A stretch of DNA of 64,000 nucleotides from an uncultured Acidimicrobiales bacterium (GCA_938041035.1 CALHYX010000001.1:24366-88365); one strand, 5' to 3'. Shown: positions 51,520 through 60,334, counted from the first letter of the stretch. The notes: generated by a model not told the origin, from the letters alone. Program-made: numbers and translations.

Positions 51520-51548
51520 TTGACCGGCAACGAGACAGCGGGCATTGT
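51520..51548 (+). promoter_or_regulatory. candidate promoter of the structured RNA
   Basis: TTGACC at 51520-51525 and CATTGT at 51543-51548 are separated by exactly 17 bases. The first box is a strong -35 match, the second only half matches TATAAT. The expected start is near 51555. Confidence 0.35.
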
Positions 51549-51554
51549 GGCCCG

Positions 51555-52147
51555 GTCGGCAACGACGAACCGGGAAAGCGAGTCGGACAGACTCTCTCGA
51601 GGTCGGAGTGGCGGAGGTCTTCGGACCGAATCCACGAAGTCTGAAAGAGCGAGTGCCTGGCCCGCCGGAACGGATCGAAGCGGTCGACTCCTACCAAATC
51701 ACGCTGAAGCCTTCGGGCCGAGGCGAGTTGGTCGGGAGGCAGGAGCTCAAACGCAGAGCCCCCTACCGAACCGGACTTCGGTCCGCGAGGTCGGCGGTGA
51801 AGCAGAGTTCCACTTGCGAAGAGATGTTGAGGATCGTGGTTTGCGGCGCCGGTCGCAGACGGAATCGGTGCAAAGCGGATACGACGCAAGGCCATGGAGG
51901 TGTCCAGCAAACTCACCGCCGGGTGACGACGCTGGAACGTGCCTCTTGAGCTACGGAAGCTCTCCGATTGACGAAGGTTGCGCCATCCACCCACGGAACG
52001 GGAGGTAGCGGCCAGGTCCCAACCGCTTGCGGCGGGGATCCAGAGTTGGCACCGACGGGTCGTCAACACTGTGTGACAAGGTTCGTGAAGACCCCAAGAA
52101 GCGGATCCGGCTTGCCGGTGAGGCTACTTGGGGTCTTCCTCTTTTTC
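51555..52147 (+). ncRNA. candidate large structured noncoding RNA, about 590 nt
   Basis: Between the candidate promoter and an intrinsic terminator I find many local stems. The clearest is an arm at 51588-51643: CAGACT pairs with AGTCTG, then GTGG-CGGA-GGTC-UUCG-GACC-GAAU-CCAC, whose internal loop can form tandem G-A pairs. Others are a UUCG hairpin at 51709-51718, a UUCG arm at 51766-51794 (CCGA/TCGG, CC/GG, GGAC/GTCC), GCGCCG/CGGTGC (51846-51871), TCACC/GGTGA (51913-51926) and GAGCT/AGCTC (51948-51962). It lacks the signatures of tmRNA, RNase P RNA and SRP RNA. The 5' end is uncertain; stems further upstream (about 51420-51515) may belong too. Confidence 0.55.
52087..52146 (+). terminator. 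strong intrinsic terminator
   Basis: GAAGACCCCAAG (52087-52098) pairs perfectly with CTTGGGGTCTTC (52127-52138), with a nested CCGG-CTTG-CCGG hairpin, and is followed by CTCTTTTT. It is one of the few hairpin-plus-T terminators in this window and it acts on the plus strand only. Confidence 0.85.
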
Positions 52148-52297
52148 CCGGGCCGCCCGGCGGCGGGCCGATGAAAACCCGGTCGGGAAAAGGTTCATGA
52201 TTTCGCCGATGACCCAGCGCTCGCGTCGCTGGGCAAGTAGGTTCGATCCACCGGGCCCGGACCAGCGGCTTCGGATCCCGAGCTGGAGCAGCACCAG

Positions 52298-53320
52298 ATG
52301 GCAACCCATAGCGTCTTCGAGCACCGAAACACGTCGATACTTTCGGTCTCGTATGTCGAGGCGCCCGAGGTCGTCCTGTCATCGCAGTTCGATGAAGCCC
52401 TGGCCGAGACGTTCGAGCGGGTGGGCGTGCGCTCCGGACTGCTCGAGAACGTGGCCGGCATCAGTGAGCGGCGCTGGTGGCCCGAGGATGTGTCGTACAT
52501 CGATGCCGCATCCATGGCCGGGTCCAAGGCGATCGCCGAAGCCGAGATCAACCCCGACGACATCGGTCTGCTCATCGATACCTCCGTCTGTCGCGCCGAC
52601 CTCGAGCCATCGGCGGCGGTGCGGGTGCACCATCAACTCGGACTCTCCGAAGGCTGCCTGAACTTCGACCTGGCGAACGCCTGCCTCGGCTTTGTCAACG
52701 CCATGCACCTCGCGGCGGGAATGATCGATGCGGGGACGATCCAGTACGCCCTCATCGTCGATGGCGAGGGAGCCCGGCAGCCCCAGGAGGCGACCATCGC
52801 CCGGCTGCAGGGTGAGGACACCACCGCCGACGACGTCTTCGCCGAGTTCGCCACCCTCACCCTGGGTTCGGGCGGAGCCGCCATGGTGTTGGGCGCCAGC
52901 GACGCCAACCCGGAGGGACATCGCTTCCTGGGCGGAGTTTTCAAGGCGGCCAGCGAGTTCCACGACCTGTGCGTCGGCACGCTGAGCCGTATGCGGACCG
53001 ACACCTCGGCACTGCTCGAGGCCGGGCTCAAGCTCGCCGAGGCCGTGTGGTCCGATGTGGTCGAAGAATTCGACTGGTTGAACATGGACCGCTACATCCT
53101 CCATCAGGTGTCGGCCGTGCATACGACGATGCTCTGCGAACGGCTCGGCATCGACATATCTCGCGCGCCGATGACCTTCCCGGTACTGGGCAACATTGGG
53201 CCGGCCTCGGTGCCCATCACCCTCGCCCGAGAGGTCGGCAATCTCGAAGCCGGTGAACGAGTGCTGTGCCTGGGTATCGGTAGCGGACTGAATACGGCGG
53301 CCTGCGAAATTCTCTGGTGA
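52298..53320 (+). CDS. oleA: OleA, thiolase-fold enzyme of head-to-head olefin synthesis
   Basis: 340 residues of the KAS III-like thiolase family. The catalytic Cys129 lies in LANACLGFVNA, His269 in ILHQVSAVH, and Asn299 in GNIGPASVP. OleA condenses two fatty acyl-CoA molecules to a 2-alkyl-3-ketoacid, the first step of long-chain olefin synthesis. Gene order oleA-oleBC-oleD distinguishes it from FabH. The stop is overlapped by the oleBC start. Upstream are a hairpin leader and the candidate RNA. Confidence 0.9.
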   Translation: MATHSVFEHRNTSILSVSYVEAPEVVLSSQFDEALAETFERVGVRSGLLENVAGISERRWWPEDVSYIDAASMAGSKAIAEAEINPDDIGLLIDTSVCRADLEPSAAVRVHHQLGLSEGCLNFDLANACLGFVNAMHLAAGMIDAGTIQYALIVDGEGARQPQEATIARLQGEDTTADDVFAEFATLTLGSGGAAMVLGASDANPEGHRFLGGVFKAASEFHDLCVGTLSRMRTDTSALLEAGLKLAEAVWSDVVEEFDWLNMDRYILHQVSAVHTTMLCERLGIDISRAPMTFPVLGNIGPASVPITLAREVGNLEAGERVLCLGIGSGLNTAACEILW

Positions 53321-55920
53321 ACCAACCGGCCGTCTACCCGGTCGCCCTCGAAGGGTTGGAGCCCCGGTGGTCGCGGCTGATCACCGCAACCGACACCCGG
53401 GGCGACGAACGAACCTGGCACGTCCTCGATTCCCACGCCGACGGACCCCAACACGCCCCCGAGCTCACCGTCGTGTGCGTGCACGGCAACCCGACCTGGT
53501 CCTACCTGTGGCGCGAGGTGATCGCTGCGGCCGACGACCGCCGGCGGGTGGTCGCCATCGACCACCTCGACATGGGATTCTCGGAGCGCACCGGCACCGT
53601 CCGGCCGCTCGCCCAGCGCATCGCCGATCTCGACACCGTCATCAGCGCCCTGGCGCCGACCGGGCCGATCGTGATGGTCGGCCATGACTGGGGTGGCGCT
53701 ATCGCCCTCGGCTGGGCGCGGCGCCATACCGAGCGGGTCGTGGCGGTCGCCGTGGCCAACACCGCGGTGCATCAGCCCGAGAACGCATCCGCGCCGTCGA
53801 TCATCCGCCTCGCCCGAAGTCCGGGGGTGCTGGGGTTGGTCGCTGAACGGACCGACGGGTTCATCCGGGGAGCGCTGGCGATGACCAACGCGATGCCCCC
53901 GGAGGTGGCGACAGGGTTTCTGGCGCCGTACCGCCACCGGTCCCGACGCGCCGCGGTCGCGGAGTTTGTGCGCGATATTCCACTCGAACCCGGACATCGC
54001 AGCGCCGCCACGCTCGATGCGATCGCGGCCGGGCTCGACGCGCTCGCGGCGAGACCTACCCTGCTCGTCTGGGGCACCGACGACCCCGTGTTCTCCGACC
54101 TCTATCTTCGTGATCTTCGCGCTCGCCTCCCCCACGCCGACGTTCACCGGGTCGAGGGGTCGAGTCACCTGGTGACCGAGGATGTCGACTTCGCCGGACT
54201 GCTGTTCGACTGGCTCGATCAGGCCCTGGGTGCTCCGACCGCGCCGGCACCTCCGTCGCCGGCGGCGACCGACCGTCGGCCGGCCTGGGCGGCGCTCAGC
54301 GAACGGCGCCACGATTCGTCGGTTGCGATCATCGAACCCGCCGGCGCATCGATTACCTTCGCCGACCTCGCCAACCGCGTGGAGCGGGTGGCGGCGGCGA
54401 TGTACGCCGAGGGCATCGGCCCCGGCAGCCGGGTCGCGACGATGACCGAACCGGGCATCGACCTCATCACGCTGGTCTACGCCTGCTGGCGGGCCGGGGC
54501 GGCGATCGTTGTCGCCGATCCCGGCCTCGGCGTGCGCGGCCTCAGTCGAGCGCTGCGAGGAGCGGTCCCCGATGTGGTGGTGGGCAACGACAAGGCGCTC
54601 GCCGCGGCCCGGGTAATGCGCTGGCCGGGCCGCCGCATCGCCACGGGAAGCGGTCGCCTTCGCACCGGCGATGCCAGCCTCGCCGCATGGGCGGACACCA
54701 CCGCTCCCCCACCTCCGACCCCCGGTCCCGACACCGAAGCGGCGGTGCTGTTCACGTCGGGCGCGACCGGACCCGCCAAAGGGGTCGTCTACCGGCATCA
54801 TCAGCTCGAAACCCAACGCGACGTGTTGGCCGGTACCTACCGCATCCGCTCCGACGATGCCATGGTCGCCGCCTTTGCTCCGTTTGCGTTGTACGGCCCG
54901 GCGCTCGGAATCGCCTCGATGGTGCCCGACGTCGACCTGGTCCGGCCCGGCCGGCTCACCGCCGATGCCCTCGAAGCCGCCACAGAGGCCATCGGCGCCA
55001 CGTTGGTCTTCGCCTCGCCGGCGTCGCTGCGCAACGTGGTCGCCACCGCGGGGGCGGGGCCCCGGCCATCTTTTGCTTCGGTCCGCCTCGTACTCTCCGC
55101 CGGCGCCCCGGTCCCCCCGGCGTTGCTGCGGCGGTCGCTCGAGGTCTTCCCCGCCGCGGTTGCCCACACGCCCTACGGCATGACCGAGGTCCTGCCGGTG
55201 GCCGATATCGATCTCGCCGGTATCGACCGGGCGGTCGCCGAAGCGGGTGCCGAGGCCAACGGTGTGTGTGTCGGGCTCCCGGTCGCCGGGGTGCGCATCG
55301 CGATCAGCGGGTTCGACGCCGCGGGGTTCGCCGAAGGCGATCTCTCCACCGCCGCAGGTAGCACCGGCGAGGTCTGTGTCGCTGCTCCGCACGGCAAGGA
55401 CCGGTACGACCAGCTCTGGCGAACCGAGCGCTCGAGTTCGCGCACGGAGGGTTGGCATCGAACCGGCGACGTCGGGCATCTCGATGCCGAGGGCCGACTG
55501 TGGGTCGAGGGTCGTCTGGGGCATGTCATTCACGGCCCCTCGGGCCCGGTGACCCCCGTCGCCATCGAGTTGGCCCTGGAAGACCTCGACCAGGTCGCTG
55601 GCGCGGCGGCGGTCGGCGTGGGACCCCGCGGCACCGCCCAGACCGTCGCCGTCGTGTCGCTGGCGGCGCCGCCCGACGGCGCCGTCGCTCCGCCGCGCTC
55701 ACGCCGCGGCCCGCGCCGCGATCGCGCTGCGGTCGCTCCGCTCGATCTGACGGACGCCGCTCGCGCCGCCGTCGCCGACGCGACCGGGGCGGACCTTGCC
55801 GCAGTCCTCGTGGTCGACGCGCTCCCGGTCGACCGGCGTCACAACGCCAAGATCGATCGCACCGCGCTCGCGGCGTGGGCCGAGCGGTTCCTCGCCGGCG
55901 AATCGGTGCCGCCGCCGTGA
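53317..55920 (+). CDS. oleBC: OleBC fusion: beta-lactone decarboxylase plus AMP-dependent beta-lactone synthetase
   Basis: 867 residues. The first 305 are an alpha/beta-hydrolase of the haloalkane-dehalogenase type (VVCVHGNPTWSYLWREV, and GHDWGGA with nucleophile Asp124), as in OleB. A Pro/Ala linker follows, then an ANL-type adenylation domain with LFTSGATGPAKGVVYRH at about 478-494 and YGMTEVLPVAD, as in OleC. OleC closes the beta-lactone from a 2-alkyl-3-hydroxyacid, and OleB removes CO2 to give a cis-olefin. Fused OleBC is known from actinobacteria such as Micrococcus. Starts inside the oleA stop. Confidence 0.9.
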   Translation: MNQPAVYPVALEGLEPRWSRLITATDTRGDERTWHVLDSHADGPQHAPELTVVCVHGNPTWSYLWREVIAAADDRRRVVAIDHLDMGFSERTGTVRPLAQRIADLDTVISALAPTGPIVMVGHDWGGAIALGWARRHTERVVAVAVANTAVHQPENASAPSIIRLARSPGVLGLVAERTDGFIRGALAMTNAMPPEVATGFLAPYRHRSRRAAVAEFVRDIPLEPGHRSAATLDAIAAGLDALAARPTLLVWGTDDPVFSDLYLRDLRARLPHADVHRVEGSSHLVTEDVDFAGLLFDWLDQALGAPTAPAPPSPAATDRRPAWAALSERRHDSSVAIIEPAGASITFADLANRVERVAAAMYAEGIGPGSRVATMTEPGIDLITLVYACWRAGAAIVVADPGLGVRGLSRALRGAVPDVVVGNDKALAAARVMRWPGRRIATGSGRLRTGDASLAAWADTTAPPPPTPGPDTEAAVLFTSGATGPAKGVVYRHHQLETQRDVLAGTYRIRSDDAMVAAFAPFALYGPALGIASMVPDVDLVRPGRLTADALEAATEAIGATLVFASPASLRNVVATAGAGPRPSFASVRLVLSAGAPVPPALLRRSLEVFPAAVAHTPYGMTEVLPVADIDLAGIDRAVAEAGAEANGVCVGLPVAGVRIAISGFDAAGFAEGDLSTAAGSTGEVCVAAPHGKDRYDQLWRTERSSSRTEGWHRTGDVGHLDAEGRLWVEGRLGHVIHGPSGPVTPVAIELALEDLDQVAGAAAVGVGPRGTAQTVAVVSLAAPPDGAVAPPRSRRGPRRDRAAVAPLDLTDAARAAVADATGADLAAVLVVDALPVDRRHNAKIDRTALAAWAERFLAGESVPPP

Positions 55921-56891
55921 GGGTGCTGGTGACCGGCGCGACGAGCCTGCTCGGGGCGTCCGTCGTCACCGCACTTCGCGATCGGGGGGCCGACGTGGTG
56001 GTGATGCAGCGGCGCCCCTCCGGGCTCTCCGGTGTCACGGAGCAACTGGGCGACATCACCGACGCCGGCGCCGTCGCCCGCGCGGTCGCGGGTTGCGAAT
56101 CCGTCGTGCATCTGGCTGCCCGAGTAGCGGCGGTGGGGGCCGAAGCCGAGTTCATCGCGGCCAATGTCGAGGGTTCGGCCACGGTGGTGGCCGCCGCCGA
56201 AGCCGCCGGCGTTGACCGATTCGTCCACATCTCCACCCCTTCGGTGGCGCACGCCGGAGCCTCCCTGGTCGGCGCGGCCGCGGGCGTCGCCGACCCCGGG
56301 TCCGCCATCGGGCACTATGCCCGCACGAAGGCCGAAGCCGAGCTCCTGGTGCTCGCGGCCAACCGCCCAGGGTTCTCGGCGGTTGCGTTGCGGCCCCACC
56401 TCGTGTGGGGGCCCGGTGACACCCAGCTGATCGAACGGGTGGTGTCCCGGGCGCGGGCGGGCCGGCTGGCCCTCGTGGGTTCGGGGGCCGCCCTGATCGA
56501 CACGACGTACGTGACCAACGCGGCCGACGCCATCGTTGCCGGACTCGACCGATGCCACGACGTCGCCGGTCGAGCCCTCGTGATCTCCAACGGGCAACCG
56601 CGCCCGGTCGAGGAGATCTTTCACCGGGTATGTGCTGCTGCCGGAATCGCCTGGACACCGAGGTACGTGCCGCTGTCGGTCGCGGCCAACGCCGGGTCGG
56701 TGGTAGAGGTCGGCTGGTCGGCGGCGAAGCGTAGCGACGATCCGCCGATGACCCGGTTCCTCGCCGAACAGCTGGGAACCGCACACTGGTTCGACCAGCG
56801 AGAGGTACAGAGGCTTCTGCGGTGGAAACCGGCGGTCGATCTTGAAGACGGCTTTGCGGCCCTGCGCACCTGGTATGTTGGCGCGTCGTGA
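55917..56891 (+). CDS. oleD: OleD-like NADPH-dependent short-chain ketoreductase
   Basis: From the GTG at 55917 (GTGA overlap with oleBC) the 324-residue protein begins MRVLVTGATSLLGASVVTAL, a Rossmann NAD(P) motif TGATSLLG. The catalytic Tyr and Lys are in IGHYARTKAEAE, and the Ser in VHISTPSVAHAG. OleD reduces the 2-alkyl-3-ketoacid from OleA to the 3-hydroxyacid that OleC uses. The order A-BC-D on one transcript supports this role. Confidence 0.88.
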   Translation: MRVLVTGATSLLGASVVTALRDRGADVVVMQRRPSGLSGVTEQLGDITDAGAVARAVAGCESVVHLAARVAAVGAEAEFIAANVEGSATVVAAAEAAGVDRFVHISTPSVAHAGASLVGAAAGVADPGSAIGHYARTKAEAELLVLAANRPGFSAVALRPHLVWGPGDTQLIERVVSRARAGRLALVGSGAALIDTTYVTNAADAIVAGLDRCHDVAGRALVISNGQPRPVEEIFHRVCAAAGIAWTPRYVPLSVAANAGSVVEVGWSAAKRSDDPPMTRFLAEQLGTAHWFDQREVQRLLRWKPAVDLEDGFAALRTWYVGAS

Positions 56892-57103
56892 CCACGACCG
56901 TCGACGCCACCGCAAGCGATCTGCTCGACTTTGCATGCCCACGCTGTGGTGAGGCCGTGCGCGACGTCGCGTTCTACGCCCCGTGCACCGACTGCATCGC
57001 CCATCTGCGCGCCGAGGTCGGTGGTGTGCGCCGAGATGTCGAGGCGGCGGAGTACGAGCCGAAGATGAACGTCACCCCCAACGCGGTCGCGCTGAAGGAG
57101 TAA
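56888..57103 (+). CDS. small zinc-ribbon protein coupled to oleD
   Basis: 71 residues from GTG 56888, overlapping the oleD stop (GTGA). It has CPRC at about 17-20 and CTDC at about 33-36, a small zinc-ribbon, followed by a helical tail with no other features. I know no ole partner with this form. Being the last gene of the operon it may be a regulator, a structural accessory, or simply a transcriptional neighbour. A hairpin begins at its stop codon. Confidence 0.75.
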   Translation: MTTTVDATASDLLDFACPRCGEAVRDVAFYAPCTDCIAHLRAEVGGVRRDVEAAEYEPKMNVTPNAVALKE

Positions 57104-57142
57104 CCGCGGAGGACGAACTCCCGAGGGCCAGGCCCGCGGTTA
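57101..57142 (+). terminator. hairpin at the end of the ole operon
   Basis: TAACCGCGG at 57101-57109 (including the stop codon) and CCGCGGTTA at 57134-57142 are perfect inverted repeats of nine bases. A short GC hairpin may nest inside. Sequence after it is TCCACCGTTTTG, so a terminator of moderate quality. Confidence 0.6.
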
Positions 57143-57168
57143 TCCACCGTTTTGCCAAGTTATCCACA
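57140..57168 (+). promoter_or_regulatory. pair of DnaA-box-like sites
   Basis: TTATCCACC (57140-57148) and the perfect consensus TTATCCACA (57160-57168) lie 20 bases apart on the same strand, in the gap upstream of the small gene at 57249. No dnaA, dnaN or AT-rich unwinding region is nearby, so this is more likely a DnaA-controlled promoter than an origin. Confidence 0.45.
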
Positions 57169-57248
57169 GGGAAATCCTCCGGGTTGTCCTCTTGTTGCCC
57201 ACATACCACGTCCCGTAGCGTCATCAACACGTACAGCGACGAGCGAAA

Positions 57249-57500
57249 GTGGGAACAGCGGTGGCCAGCTTCCAGATCAACCTGCACACCGGCGGTACCG
57301 AGATCGTCGACGGCGTCGACGGTTATGCGCCGGAAGGCTCGATGACGACGTTCTTCATGGCCGGCTCCAGCCGAACCGCCATCGACTCGTGGAGCACCCG
57401 CGTCGCCAGTTTTCGCACCGCGGACATCAGCGTGGTTCGCCGCATCGATCTCGTTGCCCGCGAGACCGAAGACCCCGCGCCGGTAACGCTGCTCGCGTAG
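57249..57500 (+). CDS. small hypothetical protein
   Basis: 83 residues from a GTG at 57249 (or the GTG at 57261). It is beta-rich, GTAVASFQINLHTGGTEIVD, then GYAPEGSMTTFFMAGSSRTA and RIDLVARETEDPAP, with no membrane segment or Cys. I do not recognise the family; it may be one of the small actinobacterial proteins of unknown function. Two DnaA-box-like sites lie about 80-110 bases upstream. Confidence 0.6.
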   Translation: MGTAVASFQINLHTGGTEIVDGVDGYAPEGSMTTFFMAGSSRTAIDSWSTRVASFRTADISVVRRIDLVARETEDPAPVTLLA

Positions 57501-57581
57501 GTCGAACCCCCGCATGAGGCCCGAGCCGAGAATCGATCGGGATGGTCCAGGGTTGGGTGCTGAGGGCCCTAGTATCACGGG

Positions 57582-59138
57582 ATGTCCGACGCCAGGGTTT
57601 CTGCAACCACCGCTCCGCCCCATCGCGGGGTGGACCCCGCCTCGATTGCCCCGGTGATCATCGGCGCCGGACCGGCCGGGCTCACCGCCGCCTACCAGTT
57701 CGCAAAGGCCGGCGTCACCAGCACCGTGCTCGAAGCCGACGACGTCGTCGGCGGCATCAGCCGAACCGCAGAGCGCGAGGGTTGGCGCTTCGACATCGGC
57801 GGCCACCGATTCTTCACCAAGGTCGGCGCGGTCGAGGATCTCTGGCACGAGATTCTCGAGGACGACGACTTCTTGTTGCGCCCTCGCATGAGCCGGATTT
57901 TCTACGACTCGAAGTTCTACGACTACCCGCTGAAGGCGACGAACGCTCTGCGCAATCTCGGTCCGATCGAAGCGTTGCGTTGCGTCCTGTCCTACGCCTG
58001 GGTCCGGGTGCGCCCACCCGAGGACACGACCAGCTTTGAGGGGTGGACGGCATCCCGTTTTGGCTGGCGGCTCTACCGCACCTTTTTCAAGACCTACACC
58101 GAGAAGGTGTGGGGGGTCCCGGCCGACACGATCCAGGCCGACTGGGCGGCCCAGCGCATCAAGAACCTGTCGCTGTTCACCGCGGTGCTCAACTCGTTGA
58201 TGCCCAAACGAAATCAGAAGGAAATCACCAGCCTCATCGAGGAGTTTCAGTACCCGAAGTACGGACCCGGCATGATGTGGGAGGCCTGCCACGACAAGGT
58301 GGTCGGCTACGGATCCGAGGTGGTGTTTCAGCAGCCGGTCACCCGTATTCGCCACGCCGACGGAGCCGCGCACACCGTCGTGACCGAAGGCCGCGACGGC
58401 TCGCTGTCGGAGTACGCATGCACCGATGTGATCTCCTCGATGCCGATGCCCCATCTGCTGCGGGCGATGGATCCCCCGCCGCCGGCCGAGGTGCTCGCCG
58501 CCGCCGACGGGCTGACGTTTCGCGACTTCATGACCGTGGCCCTCGTCGTACCCGAGTCCGACGGCTTCCCCGACAACTGGATCTACGTGCACTCCCCCGA
58601 CGTCAAGCTTGGCCGGGTGCAGAACTTTGGTAGTTGGTCGCCCTACCTGGTCAAAGACGGGCGGACCTGTCTGGGACTCGAGTACTTCGTGAACGAGGGC
58701 GACAAGTTCTGGATGATGGAGGACGACGACCTGATCGAACTCGGAACGCAGGAGATGGCAACGCTCGGTCTGCTCGACCCCGAGCACGTTCAGCAGGGCT
58801 ATGTGGTGCGTATGCCCAAGGCCTACCCGATGTACGACGGCGACTATCGCCAGAACGTGGAGACCCTGCGCGACTGGTTGGCCGCCAACACCCCGAACGT
58901 CCACCCGGTCGGACGCAACGGCATGCACAAGTACAACAACCAGGATCACTCGATGTACACCGCCATGTTGACCGTCGAGAACGTGCTTGGCGCTGAGCAC
59001 GACATCTGGTCGGTCAACGTCGAGGAGGAGTACCACGAAGAGTCCTCGAAGGACACGCTTTCTTCGAACGGCACGACGTCCTCGGATGGCTCTCGGTCTG
59101 CCGGTACCGCCACCAGTTCGGTCGCTTCCTCGTCGTGA
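57582..59138 (+). CDS. FAD-dependent oxidoreductase, UDP-galactopyranose mutase-like / amine-oxidase type
   Basis: 518 residues. The N-terminal FAD-binding motif is IIGAGPAGLTAAYQFAKAGV at about 26-45, followed by VVGGISRTAEREGWRFDIGG and FFTK. The chain resembles UDP-galactopyranose mutase and related protoporphyrinogen-oxidase-fold enzymes, for example in FKTYTEKVWG and MPKAYPMYDGDY. The last 30 residues are a Ser/Thr-rich tail without fold. The stop overlaps the acyltransferase start (GTGA), and a GT39-like gene follows. Together they suggest synthesis or modification of a surface glycan or lipid, which is inference. Confidence 0.8.
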   Translation: MSDARVSATTAPPHRGVDPASIAPVIIGAGPAGLTAAYQFAKAGVTSTVLEADDVVGGISRTAEREGWRFDIGGHRFFTKVGAVEDLWHEILEDDDFLLRPRMSRIFYDSKFYDYPLKATNALRNLGPIEALRCVLSYAWVRVRPPEDTTSFEGWTASRFGWRLYRTFFKTYTEKVWGVPADTIQADWAAQRIKNLSLFTAVLNSLMPKRNQKEITSLIEEFQYPKYGPGMMWEACHDKVVGYGSEVVFQQPVTRIRHADGAAHTVVTEGRDGSLSEYACTDVISSMPMPHLLRAMDPPPPAEVLAAADGLTFRDFMTVALVVPESDGFPDNWIYVHSPDVKLGRVQNFGSWSPYLVKDGRTCLGLEYFVNEGDKFWMMEDDDLIELGTQEMATLGLLDPEHVQQGYVVRMPKAYPMYDGDYRQNVETLRDWLAANTPNVHPVGRNGMHKYNNQDHSMYTAMLTVENVLGAEHDIWSVNVEEEYHEESSKDTLSSNGTTSSDGSRSAGTATSSVASSS

Positions 59139-60334
59139 CCTCGGTGCGCGCCGAGGCCGCCCCCGGGGCTGACCCGGCTACGGCAGCCCGCCGGTTTCCC
59201 GCCCTCGATGGGCTTCGCGCCATCGCCGCGCTGGTGGTGTTCGTCCACCATCTCGGCTTCTTTACCGGGGCCACCTTCAACTCCCGGCTCGGCGCGCTTT
59301 TCGCCCGGCTCGACGTCGGCGTCCCGATCTTTTTCGCCATCTCCGGGTTCTTGTTGTTTCGGCCGCAGGCCGCCGCGTTGCTCGACGACTCGGCTCTGCC
59401 CGAGCGGGGCCGGTTCTGGCGCAAGCGCGTGTTCCGGATCTTCCCCGCCTACTGGGTGATACTCACGGTCGTCTTCGTGGTATTGCGGCCCGAGGCGTCG
59501 CGGTTGGCTCCCCTTGTGGAGTACCCGCTGCACTACCTGCTCCTGCAGATCTATCCCACCGACGCGTTCTTCGAGGGCATCTCCCAGGCCTGGAGCCTGG
59601 CGGTCGAGCTCAGCTTCTATCTCCTCCTCCCGTTCTTCGGACCGCTGCTACGCCCGCTGATGCGAGGGTTGGCGATCAGCCGGCGAGCGCTACGGCTGCT
59701 GGCGTTCTGCGGTGGCCTGTATGCGCTGAGCCTGCTCTGGCGGGTCGCGGTACTCGGGCTGGACGGCTCCTTCCGGCTGATGAGCTGGTTGCCCGGCACC
59801 ATTGACTACTTTGCCATCGGGATGGCCGTGGCCGTGCTCACGGTGTGGTCGGAGCGGCGCGAGGTGGTCGTGCCGGTCACCGACTGGTTGGGTCGCAACG
59901 CGCTGTGGTGGTGGGTGGCCGCAAGCGGGATCCTGGTCTTTGTCGCCTACCAGCTCGAACTCGCCCGGGGTCTGGACGAAGCCGCCTGGCACGCCGAGGT
60001 GTTTCGGCAGTTCGGCTATCAAGCGGTCGCGTTGTGCGTTCTGATCCCGTCGGTATTTGCTACCGGCGGCGCGGTTCGGCGGATCCTGGCCAGTCGGCCG
60101 CTCGCGTTCATGGGCACGATCTCCTACAGCTTCTATCTGTGGCACACCGCCATCATCGAGAAGTACTTCGACTGGACCGACCGGCAGTTGTTCCTCAACT
60201 GGAACGAGGTTTCGGGTGCAGACCCGGTCCTGCTGGAGATCGCATTGGCGACGTTCGTCATCACCGCGGTGCTGTCGTGGATCACCTATCGCCTCGTCGA
60301 GAAGCCGGCGCTCGAGTGGAGCCGGCGCCCATGA
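59135..60334 (+). CDS. acyltransferase 3 family membrane protein
   Basis: 399 residues, GTG at 59135 overlapping the preceding stop. It has the acyltransferase-3 start ARRFPALDGLRAIAALVVFV, with the catalytic His in VFVHHLGFF, the conserved RLDVGVPIFFAISGFLLFRP, and about ten membrane helices. Members add acetyl or other acyl groups to sugars of surface polymers. It is cotranscribed with the FAD enzyme and the GT39-like gene. Confidence 0.88.
   Translation: MTSVRAEAAPGADPATAARRFPALDGLRAIAALVVFVHHLGFFTGATFNSRLGALFARLDVGVPIFFAISGFLLFRPQAAALLDDSALPERGRFWRKRVFRIFPAYWVILTVVFVVLRPEASRLAPLVEYPLHYLLLQIYPTDAFFEGISQAWSLAVELSFYLLLPFFGPLLRPLMRGLAISRRALRLLAFCGGLYALSLLWRVAVLGLDGSFRLMSWLPGTIDYFAIGMAVAVLTVWSERREVVVPVTDWLGRNALWWWVAASGILVFVAYQLELARGLDEAAWHAEVFRQFGYQAVALCVLIPSVFATGGAVRRILASRPLAFMGTISYSFYLWHTAIIEKYFDWTDRQLFLNWNEVSGADPVLLEIALATFVITAVLSWITYRLVEKPALEWSRRP

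Larger units (their letters stand above)
51344..52297. other. 954-base gene-free region before oleA
   Basis: No ORF here has coding character; the plus-strand ORF 51457-52008 and the minus-strand ORF 51344-52069 are biased, motif-free and overlap the structured elements. The region holds the 18-base repeats, a candidate promoter, the candidate structured RNA, its terminator, and a stem-loop (CCCAGCG at 52213-52219 with CGCTGGG at 52227-52233) that lies in the oleA leader. Confidence 0.75.

Noticed and set aside
51457..52008. 183-residue plus-strand ORF in the gene-free stretch
   Set aside because: It has no start context, no recognisable motif and Arg/Ser/Gly-rich composition, and it runs straight through the stem-loops. 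I regard it as a chance ORF in GC-rich noncoding DNA.
51344..52069. 241-residue minus-strand ORF opposite the candidate RNA
   Set aside because: Same reasons; the plus strand has the structured stems and the terminator, and the ORF has no coding features.
51555..52147. Structured region as tmRNA, RNase P RNA, SRP RNA or group II intron
   Set aside because: No tRNA-like end with a T-loop, no tag ORF, no RNase P conserved regions such as GAGGAAAGUCC, and no domain V hairpin. A closer look by covariance search is still needed.
57140..57168. Replication origin
   Set aside because: Only two boxes, no dnaA/dnaN/gyr genes, no AT-rich unwinding element.
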